Assembly: GCA_029204225.1 (NCBI GenBank)
Contig: CM055106.1
Coordinates: 1,310,677-1,374,676 of the forward strand
Length of the DNA stretch: 64,000 nt
Source: Diphasiastrum complanatum
Taxonomy: Eukaryota > Streptophyta > Lycopodiopsida > Lycopodiales > Lycopodiaceae
Reading direction: 5' to 3'
Shown: positions 13,036 to 26,300 of the stretch, in pieces
Layout: every line of letters starts with the position of its first letter
How positions within the stretch are numbered: position 1 is the first letter of the stretch
Position numbers and translations under genes: made by a program
The notes under the pieces: model-generated
Databases searched by the model: none
Seen by the model: only the letters and a program-made list of their open reading frames with translations
Told to the model about the DNA's origin: nothing

Positions 13036-16000
13036 CTGCTCACATGATCATTTGAATAAGGCCACGAGCTAAACCCATTTCGATAATTCAGAAGAAGTGG
13101 TAACATCAGACTGGATTGTGATTCTCAAAATGGAAAATCAGGCCTATGATTTGGGCTTTCTTTGACTACCCGTGTCAGCTCTCTCATAAATTGGTAAATG
13201 ATGCAGTCACACTACTGGTAAGAATTTTATGCGAGGAAAATTCTAACCTGTGGGAGAGCTAGACGCTCAAGGTTTGCGGCATACGGCATGGGAACGTCGG
13301 CCCCAGTTATTCGGTCAATGGGCGCGTCCAAGTATTCAAAGCTTTCTTCCACCACACTTGCACTAAGCACAATTTCCAAATGAGTCCGAAAGTTTCAAGA
13401 AAACAACTAACAGATAGAATAAGTAACTGTGCAAATTCAACAGAAATGGGAGTTTAAAAGTTTTAAGGAAACAACTGACAGATAGACTAAGTAACATTGC
13501 AGATTCAGTGAAAAGAGAACCAGATGCTAACCTTATCTCGGCACCAACACCGTGCTGAGGCCAACCTTCTTCAACAGTGACAAGCCGATAGGTCTTCCTT
13601 ACAGATGCATTTATTGTTGCTCTATCAAGAGGCCGAATTGAGCGAAGGTTGATAACCTGCAATGATTGCTTATGAGAAACTAATTCATATACCAATTTCA
13701 GTCTGATACAAAAGCTGAAATCCAAGATCAGAAATCGGTTAAAGCACCTCAGCACTGATGCCGTCCTTTGCAAGCTCATCAGCAGCCTGCAAGGAGATCA
13801 CAAAAATATTAACCTCAAATAAAGAGATACCAATCATTATTTTCTCAAGACTTCAGCATAAAGTGTTTTGCATGAATACCAATAGCAATTATGTTGCATT
13901 TGAAAACTGATGACAATTACACAACAGGCATATGTGAAAGTTGGAGTTGGACCTCAAACAGATCCTGGTACATATCATAAGTTTTATGGGCCATGACACT
14001 CACTTTGATCATTATGGCTAATTACTTTCTCCTATATTTAGATTTTTTTTTCAAATTGGCAACGAAAAGAGATGAGCCAGAAGAAAAACAAAAATTCAAG
14101 CTAATGCTGACGAGTTATGAAATATCCAGCTATCCCTATACCTACAAGGGCCAGAAAATATTCATAAAGTAGATTGAAAATGAGGATCACTAGACGAATG
14201 AGCACTAAGGCTGGCAATGAATAAGAAGGCGCCTGTTCTAGAGGCCATTACTGGGCTTAAGAATCAATTAAAGGTGGCCGTTTTGACCAATCAGTATAAA
14301 CTTGAATCCATGGCCATACCTTCAATGCATAGCCCACCATCTTTGAAAAAGCTGTTATTGTTACATCCTTTCCCTCACGCTCAATCTGCAAGTTCAAATT
14401 TCAAAAGCATCTATTATGGTTCGGTTCCATCATTTACATGACTTCAGATAGAAAGTAGGAGTAGACCATGCTCACCTTTGCCTTCCCTATCGGAAGGGTG
14501 AAGTTAGAATCTAGCACCTCATCTGACACTGGAAAAGTTTCACCATACCTACATATCATATACACCAAAAGCACTTTTCAAATCAGCAGACAAATTTACA
14601 GTTGTGAGGAAAAGGGAACTAGGGAATGCCGGGACCCCTTAGCACAGGAATGTTTCTAGGGGTGCAGCAAGATCACATCATCATCGCTTTTTTCAAACTG
14701 ATATTACAAACTACCTACCAAGTTAGTTTGATCTCCAACTGCATAGCTACCCCGAACCCATAACTAAAAACAAATCTATGAAACAAGGCATTTATATTTC
14801 ATAACAGGTCCCATGTTAAAAAATATATCATTTTGCATAAAGATTAGGTACTCAAGGCCTAGGAGTGCTTAGGTCCTCAAGGTCCAGGTGATTGCATGGC
14901 CAGGGGAACAAGCTGCCACCATCGGGGAACGACGGAACATTTCCCCAATAATATGTCCTTTGGAATGGGACTTTTGCTGAGAGCTTGCCCCTAGGTTCCC
15001 ATGAGGGGATACTCATTTCCTGGTAACTATGAACAAAATGGCTTGAGGAACAATAGGTGGTGGTAAACTTAAAAAGCAGAAAAGTATATGACATGACATT
15101 TTCCCGAAAATAAAACAGGCTGCAATTTGGCTGCATAATCATTGTGCTCACTTTGCTGGGGTGCATATTCATTGGAACGTGAAAATGAATAGCACTCACA
15201 TATCAAAAGATAACAGTTCAAAGTAAAACCAAAAGAGATTCCGCTTACATGAGCTCATTTTCTAGAAATACCACTGGATCCGGATCTCGGATTGCAGCTT
15301 TTAGTAAGCCTCGATAATCTTCAGATGAGTAAGGTGAAATAACTTTAAGCCCTGGACATGAACCATACCATGCTGCAAAACACTGTGTGAAATGCATATT
15401 ATGAGCTGCACAGGAGATAGATAGCCAGTGCGAAGCGATAATTTTAAAATTGCATACATAACCAGACTTCCATACAAGGTTGATGCCATGCATATTCTGC
15501 TGCAATATTGAGCTCTAGGCAGATGGGCCTTACCTTAAAACATAGAAGAACTAACAATTAAAGAAAACATATTAGTTTTTGTAAATAAGCACCCAGAAAA
15601 TGATATTGCAAAATTAACCATAGCAATAAAACTCTACCACTCAATTGACACAAAGGCTATATAGCAAGGAAAACTTTAAAAAGCACCTGTGAATGCTGAG
15701 CAGCAACACCAGCAGCTGCTCCATTGGGACCCCTGAATACTATGGGAACTGAAATTTGTCCTCCAGACATATAATAGGTCTTGGCGGCCGAATTTATGAT
15801 ATGATCTATTGCCTGGAACAATCCAAGGTTGCTATTAATAAAAAATCTTTTGCAATCAATGGAATGAAACTCAAAAGTGGCTACGAAAAATGGCAAATCC
15901 TCCAAGTACCAAACTCAAAATAGCTTGTTCATGTCCTCATGAAACTCTGTGGCACATAAAGAGTGAGACACTGGTCAGGCATTAAAAATAGTTCTTCTGA

Positions 16001-18325
16001 CTTCTTCATTGGCTTCACGCTACCCAAAGAATCATCATCTTATGCCTACTAAAATCGAAGTTCTCAACTTCTTTATGATCTTTTTAATAGATACTGAGAG
16101 CTTTATCACAAAGTTGCAAGTCATTATCTATTCACTTTTCATATATAGGAAAGTCTGCTATCATTTTCTACCATCTTCTAGAAGAGATTTCATGTATGAA
16201 CTCTGAACCATATCATTAAATCCGTTCACTCCATGCATGTCCCTTTATTCTTAAATAAATGCTAAATACTAATCTGTCAGTGGGGTTTAAGGTTTAGGAT
16301 TTAGGATCCAACAGGTTGCTCTTGCAGTATTATTGCTCTTGAAACTTTTACGTGGCTTGCAATGGATGCATACTGCAAGCCTGTATACATAATAGTCATT
16401 CTTTTACTTACCCAAGACAGGTTTCTGGTTGTGGCAGGAATGAGAATCTACCTTTTATTGTGCTTAAATTTCCTATATTTCACACTCCAGCCTGAACTCA
16501 CATGATTATGCTGACAAAAGTGCTCATATGAGCTTCATCAATGAATGAAAGTTAACATCAAAATGGCATCTGATTTTAAAAAGAAAAAAGTTAGAATGCA
16601 TGAAAGCTCTGCAAAGAAGGTGAAACGTCAACTCCAGTCTCCATCACACAAAAGGAGAAGATAGAATCTTGGTAAGATTGTATAGGTAGCTCTTCATGTC
16701 TCAAAGCAACAACAGCTGATTAGAAGACTCGACAATTTTACCCCAAACTTGAAGGACCTAAATAGCATGTCACTAACTTGACTTTTAGGCCTCTAAACTT
16801 ATTTACTCGCATAGATAGCCTAAAAGTCTCTTTATTGCTATTTATTTGATCAAATAACAATGTGATCACTGGGTTGGACTTACACACGCAGGGTGCCAAA
16901 TTCCTCTCATTTATAAACTGCTAGTAGATCTATGATCTAACTAGGATTAGGTTTGCCTCGATATCCACAAACCCTCCAATAGTATCCCCCACCAAAATTG
17001 GTGACGGTCCCACGGCACCTGCCTCAACGCTTGAATTCTGCGAAATGTTGTGGTGACGAAGTTGGAAAATGTGATTATTCAGTTTAAAATTGCCTGCTAC
17101 AGGAAAAGCGTAGATACTGATTCGCTTACATAAAACTTGATGCTTTATTTGTTGATGATTAGCAAGAACATGGACTTGCCAGATTTCCAATAACAACCAT
17201 ATGGGTCTGATGGCCACTCTAGATAACCTTGTTCACTGACAAATGTGTAGTCGGCACCATTCAAACAATGATCCCAAGATAATGCTTGTTGATTTTGATC
17301 CTCGTAAATAGGTGCAGCTGCCACTGGCATTGTTGAAGCTTCTCTCAATTGGTAATGCAAATATGGTGTGCTTGCTTGACTGCTCTGTCTATCCAGATAT
17401 TCATGAAATTCCTGAACCTGAATACTTTCTTTGGCCGTCAACTTTACAAATTGAGTACAAGGTGTTGATAGTATCGGTGCTGGTTTTGACCTCTTCGGGC
17501 TTACTCTCCCTTGATTTGGCCTTTTTAGCACTGATGGAACCACATTTGTCGTTGGACTAGTGGTCTATTTATCAATGGGACACATGGACCTTGGTTAGAC
17601 ATTGTCTGCTATTGATGTTGGAGGTGAATGGCAATCGTCAACCTTAGTATTTTCCTTTCCATTGGCTTGTGATCCTGAAAGCTGCATGATCGTACTTGCT
17701 TGAGAACCTTGTGTTGGTTTGCTGCCAAGAAATTCACTTGTCACAGGTTTCCTTTGTAGTGCAACATCTATTGATTGTTGTAGAAGACTTGCTAGAATTT
17801 GAATGATTTCTTCTATTGCTTGATGTTTGATTGATTCTACCAATTCTATCTTTTGTGATACTAATGTCGATGGATCCCAAGATGAATTGCCATATTTTTC
17901 AATTGTCTCAAAGCCTGGTGGCACTATGATTTTTCTTTTGTAGTGCATCTTGAGTGGAGTAGCTTGATAATAAGCTGCATGTTGGTCCATTTTGGATAAT
18001 AGCTTCTTAGCTTTTGCAAGTTGCCTCAATGGACAATCAAGACATGGATGATTGACACCACATTGTATACACCAAAGGAAAAAGGTTGTTGGATCACCTT
18101 GATGTGGACATTCTGAATGACGATGTCTTCCTCCACATCTGTTTAGGTTTCATTCATATTGGCTAGCTTCATGATGTCATAAGGGTTAATTTTCATGCTA
18201 TTAGTTTAGGTTTCTTGTTGTTAGGTTTCATGCTTATTAGTTTTGTATTATTAGTTTGTGTTTCATGTTGTTAGGTTTCAATTTGTTAGGTTTCAAGCTT
18301 ATAAGATTTGATGTTGCTTATGAGA

Positions 18326-18382
<57 letters not shown>

Positions 18383-19731
18383 TTTTCCCCATGAGTGAAT
18401 AATCTTGCAGGGGTCAGAATTGTCCTTGGAATAGGCGGATCTGTTCCAGACAGCATACCAGCGCCTATTCTGAGGTGTTTTTTTTAGCAGATTGTACTTA
18501 AATGTTTGCTCAATGTAGCTCTTTTGAGGTTCAGCTTAGCAATGGGACAATTTTTTTCAAAAGAACAGGTGGTTATAGAGGTAAAATTAGACAGGGTAGA
18601 ACTGGTGGGGCTATTATATCATTCAGGCCAAGAAAGCTCAATATACAAAAGAGTGCATCATAGAGAAGAAACTGAAATTCTCTGAACGTGAATCTATTCC
18701 AACAATGAAATTTTTAGAAATACAAGAGCATAGGCAAGAAATCCATGTCAATCAAGCTAACACTCAAATGTAACTTGGCTAAGAATAATTCTCATAAATT
18801 TGACTCACTAATGAGATATGAGAAGAAAATGGAACCAACACCTCTATGTAGAATATGTAAGACTTCTTTCTTGGCAAATAATAGAGCGCAAAAACCATTC
18901 CTCCAAAAAACAATGATATAAACTAGAATTTGTTATCTTTAAACAAATGCTTGATCAGCGTTCACTCTCTTCCAAAAGTCACTTTTCCTTACATGAGGAA
19001 TTCTGTCCGCGTTCTTCTTAGGCCAGGGATGAACTTCTACTGGAGTGATAAGAGTCTTTCAAACAGGAACATAGAAAATTATATCTATTATTGTGCTTAT
19101 CAATTCTAACATGAAATAAAAAAGAACTCGGCATAAACCCACCGAGGATACCATAACAGATAATGCTTTAGACAGGTCTGTCATAGGGTTGCCTTAAACA
19201 GCCAACTGAGACCAATACATATTTTCAGATAAGTATATCAACAATGACAATTAAGCCCTCTTGCTGTTTCCAGTTTGAATGTTTGCTATCCAAAAATGAG
19301 TTTTGGAAACGTAACAGTCAAAAAATATGATTTTCTCTGCAATTAGTAAATACCTGCATTGCAAAATTGAATGTCATGAACTCCACAACTGGTTTCAATC
19401 CATAGAAAGCTGCTCCCACCCCAAGACCTGTAAAGCCTGCCTGCAGAAACCCACAACCTTTTTTATAAGTCTACAGAGACGGGGAACAAGACAGCTTGTT
19501 CTGCCATTTTCAAGTTAGAAGACAGTCTGTGTGGCAGTGTGAAGTTTGAGGTGGCTGCTGCAGGAGAATATTTTGGAGCATGTTGGATTTGCAAAAGATG
19601 AGCTATAATGCAGGCAATAGTAGTAGGCAATACCTCTGTTATAGGTGTATCAAGAACTCGATCGGGCCCAAACTTTTGAAGCAAACCCTTTGTGACCTGC
19701 ATGCAATAAAAAGCTCAAAAAGAGCTTTGGA

Positions 19732-19806
<75 letters not shown>

Positions 19807-19846
19807 ATGCCTTTTGGCATGGAAAAGACATTAATAAAGCTTTCTT

Positions 19847-19896
<50 letters not shown>

Positions 19897-20299
19897 CCGA
19901 CACAGGTGTGAGGGCGTATCACTCAGATCCCTGTTACTCATAGGATCACTGACATGGGGGGACACGCGCTTCACAGACGACCTCCTAAACGACATCTTCA
20001 GCATACATTGTCTCCAGCTGCAGTCTCCATTACATCATTCTTCAGTGGCAGCAGGATTTGATTTGATGATTTTAGGATGAGCATACCATCACCACCATCA
20101 TAGTTACATTTTATCATTAGCAGTTATTAGCAGTTATCAGACCTTGGTAGCTATTATGAAGTAACTGTTTTTAGAAGCTACACTTCATAGATGATTTCCT
20201 TACCGTTATCGGAGATGTTTAACACGCTCCTATCTGCACCACACACTTGATATGTACTTTTTGTCTTATACGCTTTTTGGCATGGAAAAGAAGTTAATA

Positions 20300-20376
<77 letters not shown>

Positions 20377-23300
20377 TATATGTTTGGCTGTTTTCTGGCT
20401 TCTACAGCATCATCCTGCCATTGTTGATTAAAAAATGAGGGGCCTAGTGATGCTAAATTGCTAATGAGTAAAATTCTTGTCTGTATGCCTAGCTTAGGAT
20501 TTATTGTTTTGGCCAATATAGTCAGATCCTTCTGCAGTCTCGTTATGGCATTAGATTAGCCTGGTGGTCTTGAAAGCATGTCCTTCGAAAACCACCATCA
20601 TTCTTTGGCATCTTCATTCTTTGAAATCATCCATTTTTGCAGCATTTGTTTCATTCCAAATCTCTATTTTTGTGACATCATCCTTCTACATCTTCATTTA
20701 TCTACTAGAGTCTGGAATTGTAGACACGGACTTTTTTGGGTCGAAAAGAGTTAAGGAAATATTTGGCAGTTATTTCAACCATATTAAGCTATTGGACTCT
20801 TCTGACCTGCATTTTATAAGCTATTTGAGTACGTTCACTGGGACCCTTACAGTATCAAGCAGGCTCAGAGAAAGTGAGCGACCTTAAGAGAACATTCCAA
20901 GCAGTCAGACCAACTAAGATTTCAAAAGGAATAGTGCTATGAGCCTCATTTGGGTTAGTAGGAGTGAGTAGGAAGAGTAGTCTTGATCTCAGAAGCAGAG
21001 TCAAGCTGCTCTCTCAGCATACAATGTTTCCCTACGTGGCTGGTATGTAGAAACCAGCAAGTTATATGTTGGCAAATGAGCCATGCGAGCAGAAATGGCT
21101 AAAAGTTGTCTCAACTGTTCGCAAAGATAGATAGTTCATTATGGAGTTACATGCTCTTGGGTTAAGTGGGAAATGTTGAAATAGTATCGTAGATATTCCT
21201 GTTTTGAATATCAGTGGTGTTTAACAAACTTACAAAAGAAACCCAAATCAACTTCAAGAGTATGATAGAAAAAATCTGGTTATAAAAAATATACTTGGCC
21301 AAAACTGCAACTACAGAATTGTCATACAGGTTCTGGTTTTGGACATCCACCAGAATGTAGAAAGAGCGGCATGAATTCTACTTCTGAAAAGACACCAAAA
21401 TGAATATGATGTGTGATCAAACAACAAAAAATCAGCTCAAAACCTGTCCAATCTGTTGGAAATAAAGTATCACCAATTATGAATTAACCAATATTCTGAA
21501 TTGGACCAAATTTGTACGAAACGTATCTGAGTTGTGGATAACTGGACAGCAATACAAAAGTACCTCAAACCCCTGCAAAAAACATCGAATCCTTGCAAAT
21601 TTATCAAGTGTAAAGCACGTTCAGGTACAAGGTATGAGTGGACGGAAACTGCCTCAAATTAGAGCAATAAATTTAGGACTGCAAAATAGCGGGCAACCAT
21701 TGAGTAAGAGCTGACATACTCGTCCCAGCCCTATAAAGTTGAGATTGTGTTAGGAAAGCACATTAGAGAATGACCTGCCAATTTAGATTTAATAATACAG
21801 CAAAAAGTGTGTCAAAATTTAGTAGCTGTCTCACAAACACAACCACCCTGAAAAAGAAGACGCTTCCAGAAGAAGGCAGAAGAGATGAAATTTTTAGTGC
21901 CTACTTCTAAGAATTGAAACTGGAATAGATCACAGATTCTTCAGCACCCTGCTGCCAAGAACAGAATAATTAATAAAATTTTGACAAAAACTGTTGAGAA
22001 CACACTTTGATATATAAAATAGATAAAGATCCAGGAAAATAATGTCTGACATTCTTGTTTTAAGTACCTCTTTGTCTGATCATGTGAAACATCTATCATC
22101 TATTTTTGAGTTACTTGTTAAGCATCAAATGTTTGCCAAATTGTCCAAATGTTATTTTGCCGTGGCTGAAATCGAATTTTTGGGTTTTCTTATTTGTGGT
22201 GGACGTATTTGTCTTGATCCTTGGAAAGTTCAGGCTATTGAGAATTGGCCTGTCCCAACCGATGTTCATTCTGTTCGTATGTTTTAAGGATGCTTTACGT
22301 CATGCCATTGTTCTGCTGCTGTTATGTGTCTCCCCCAGTTTGCTGTTATGTGTCTCCCCCAGTTTGATGAGCGTTTTATTGTTGAGACTGATGCTAGTGC
22401 TGTTGGTTTAGGCGCTCTTCTTCGTCATTCTGAGTGTGTTATTGCTTATGAGTCTCGTCGTTTGCGCTCTTATGAGCAACGTTACTTTGTACATGAAAAA
22501 GAGCTGCTTGCTGTTATCCATGCTCTTAAGAAGTGGCACCATTATTTGTATTGTGTTCCCTTTGATATTATTACTGATCATCAGTCTCTCCGTTATCTTT
22601 TTTCTCAGCGTGATCTTAGTGCTCGTCAGTATCGTTGGTTACAATATTTACAGTCTTTTCATTTTGATATTTTGTATCGTCCAGGCATGGCAAACACGGC
22701 AACTGATGCTTTATCTCATCTTCCTGCATTGTTACATAGTATTGTTGCTTCGGTTCCTTCTTGGTTTGATGATTTACCGGCCACATATTTGTCTTGTTCT
22801 GACTTTTCTGATGTTTATCATTCTCGTCCCCTTTCGTCCTCTCGAAAGTTCCAGTTTATACTGTTGTTGATGATCGTTTATACGACTATGGTGCTTTATG
22901 TATTCCTAGTTTTCTTTCCATTCGTCTTCAGTTGTTGTCTGATGCTCATGCTTCCCCTATCGGTGGCCATTTTGGTTTTCAGAAATCTTATGCACGTCTT
23001 AAGGACAATTTCTATTGGCCATCCATGAAGTCTAAGCTAGCCATCTTATTCGTGACTGTCCGTTTTGTGCCCATCATAAATATTCCCGTGCTAAGTCCGT
23101 TGGTTTGCTCCAGAGTTGGCCCATTCCTCATCGCTAGTGGACATATATTTCTATGGACTTTATCCTTGGTCGTCCTTATACCCGCCGTGGTCATGACTCT
23201 TGTATGGTGGTGGTAGATCGGTACTTGAAATAGGCACACTTTAAGCTGGTCCGCAGTACTATTACAACTGAGCAGTTGAGTTTCAGGTTGGTGATATGGT

Positions 23301-26300
23301 TTACCTCCGGTTACGCTTTGCACGTCATCACTTTCTTCAGGGTCACGCTTCTACTGAGAAGCTTGCACCATGCTATTATGGGCCTTACTATATCTTGGAT
23401 CGCCTCAGCCTTGTTACATACGGGTTACAGTTGCTTGATTCTACACGAGCCTGTGATATATTTCATGTTATCCTTTTACGAGCTAACTGACCATCAAACG
23501 TTAAAGTATATTAACAATGCGGTTGACCTTAGGGGTCATAAGGCCAGATGGTCGGAAATGCTCCAAGAATTTCATTATACCATTGAGTACCGGAAGGGTA
23601 CTCTAATAGTGTCGCAGATGCCTTAAGTCGGATTGGTAATTAGTTAAGCTTTTCTGAAATCCAATTTGAGTTATATCTGTCCTTAAGAGATTTGTGTAAG
23701 ACCGATAGGTATTTAGGTCGTATTTGGCTAGACGTCCTGGCAGGTTCTTCTAGATCTAGTGATGAACTTGGAATGCAGGATTCCAAGATTTCTCATTCTA
23801 AACACCAAATGGAAGAACACGAAACTCATACAAACCTAAATGAGTACGAAATGCAGTCTTATGCTCATCAGAAGGACACATCCTAATTTGGTAGTATCCA
23901 GAACGTAGGTCAATTTTGGAAAAGATGGAAGAAGTGCCAAGCTGATCAAAAAGGTCATCCATGTGAGGTATAGGATACTGATTACGGATAGTAAGCTTGT
24001 TTAAGGCACGGTAGTCAATGCAAAGGCGTTTGGTTCCATCGTTTTTGGCAACAAGGAGGACAGGAGCACCAAAGGGACTATGGCTAGGAATAATGAGGCC
24101 CTAACGTAAAAGGGAAGCAATCTGGAGCTGAACCTCATCACGTTCAACTTTAGACATACGATATGGAGCACGAGAGGGTGGGGTAGCACCAGGAATAAGA
24201 TCAATATGGTGGGTGACATCTCGTAATGGTGGCAGAGACGTAGGTTCTGAAAAGACAACAGAATACCTATGCAATAAGTCAGAAATCACCCGAGGAAGAG
24301 GACCCATGGATGGAGCAGGAGGAGGAGCAACTGATATACTCTGAATGATAAGAAAAGCTGCACCCTGAGCCTTTGGCAGGCTACACATAAACTGCTTCCC
24401 GGTAACCAACTGATAGTCACCCTGGGAATCAATACCAAAAAGTAAATGATGTCGACCAACAAGTGTAAAAGACAGTATCTGCTGAGAAAGATCCACAGCA
24501 ATAGTACCAAATGAAGAAAACCAATCTGCACCAAGAATAATGTCATAGTGCTCCAGAGGAATAATATAGAAATCTGCCTATCCAGAGAAGTCAACAATGC
24601 TATAGTTGAAGCCTTGAAACATCTGAGAGCTGATAAAAGAATGTGAGCTAGCAACCTCGACAGTGAGAGACTGTGTAGCAGAAATAAGTGTAGCACGAAT
24701 CCTGGTGGAAATGTAACTGCTAATAAATGAATGTGTACTGCCAGTATCCACCAAAGCAATATACTCTCGCCCCAAAATGAAGACGTAACCGAATAGAACG
24801 AGGACCAGGATGTCCAGCCCAAGTAGCATAAGCAAGCTATGCATGGCAAGCGGCGGGAGCAGGATCATCAGGAAGTGGGTCAGCAGGCTCATCAACAGAA
24901 TGTGGGTCAGGAGTATCAAGAATCTGGATATAAACATCAGAATCATCAGGAGTAAGAGCCTCAAGGTAAAAAAAACAGCGGTAGGAGGACCAGGAGACTG
25001 TCGGCAATCACGTTCTAGATGATCTAGCCTCTTACAGTGATAACAGAGGCGCTTCTGCTGAATCTCAGCGAACTTTGTGGTTGAATAACGTCAAACAAAG
25101 GCAGGACGGGGTGTAGGAGGGCGAGGAGGAACGGTAGTAGAAGAAGCCAAAGTAGGAGAAGCAATGGCATGAGAACGAGAAGAAGTGGATAACTCAGGAT
25201 ACTTATGCTGCAAGGTAGTAGCCAAGGAGATAGCATCTGAGAGAGTAGGAAGCCAAAAAGTTGAGACATCATATCGTAAGGAACCTCTAAGACCGGCAAT
25301 AAAACGTGAAATAAGCTCTGTAGGATGAAGGCGAACCAACCATTGTGGGTCAATCATAGCCATACGAAGATCATGACGAAAAGTAGGCCATATATGTAAC
25401 CCCTCACGAGTAGGCTCAGAGCGATAGACACGCCACCAAGTCTAAGCTCGACCATCTAAATGTAATGCAGCCAACGCACTTTCTGGGTGTCAGTCTTGGG
25501 ATACATAAGAAAATAGGTCTCTAATTCAGAGAACCAATTTTCCAAGATATTCCCGTCAAACGAACCAAAATAAGTAGTAAGCTGGATGCAATCATGAAAA
25601 TCACGAGCAAAATGGGGCTCATGATTACTTGAAAAAGCAGGAGAAGGAAATCCTAGTGGTGCGGAGGGAAATCCAGGTGGTGGTACAGAAGACCCGAAAG
25701 AAGACCCACAAGGACTAGCACTATATGAAGGGAGACCAAACGTACTACCAAAAGCACCTCCTGAAGATGGAAATGGAACAGAAGCAGACGTACTCAAAAT
25801 AGGAAATAAAGGTGCTTTACTAGGACGATGAAAAATGTCTGGGGGGGTGGTATCCCCTTGTGGTAGGATAGTCTCAAAGCTAGAAAGAACACGATCAATA
25901 CGACTCTCAAGATGATCCATGCGGGCATCAATATGTGTAAAACGATCATCTTAAGAGCTCTGCAGTGGGTCTTCTGATGAAGAACTCGCCATAGGGACTA
26001 AGGAAGAGACAAAACCTGAGGGATTGTTACGAGCTCGTAACCAGTGCCGAACCCTAGAGAACACAGATAGGTTAGATACCACAGTCAGGGCAAGACAGTG
26101 TGAGTAGTGTGCCCCAGCACGGTCCATAGCCATGGCGGGCCTAACACAGCCTAGGGACCCTGTCAGCAGGATAGGGCTCCCAGTTGAGTCCCGACGTGCA
26201 GTCGGCCATGTCAGTGCCACGTGGCCGACACTTGGCAGTAGCATACTACCAGTCCTCACACTGGGCTAGGAGAGGCTTACTCTATATCAGGGAGTAGGCA

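Noticed and set aside
22106-22870. Hydrophobic plus-strand frames 22106-22411 and 22436-22870
   Set aside because: They are shifted readings of the gypsy RT/RNase H coding sequence, which is clearly recognisable in the other frame.
23692-23886. 64-codon plus frame taken as one gypsy linker
   Set aside because: Only the part up to about 23795 is gypsy linker in this orientation; beyond it the minus strand clearly encodes RT of the neighbouring element.
24286-24964. Leu-rich minus frames looking like membrane proteins
   Set aside because: Off-frame readings of the gypsy gag-protease region.
25951-26259. 102-codon frame [10 protein letters not shown] repeated at 27201-27470
   Set aside because: Antisense translation of the two identical LTRs, not a duplicated gene.
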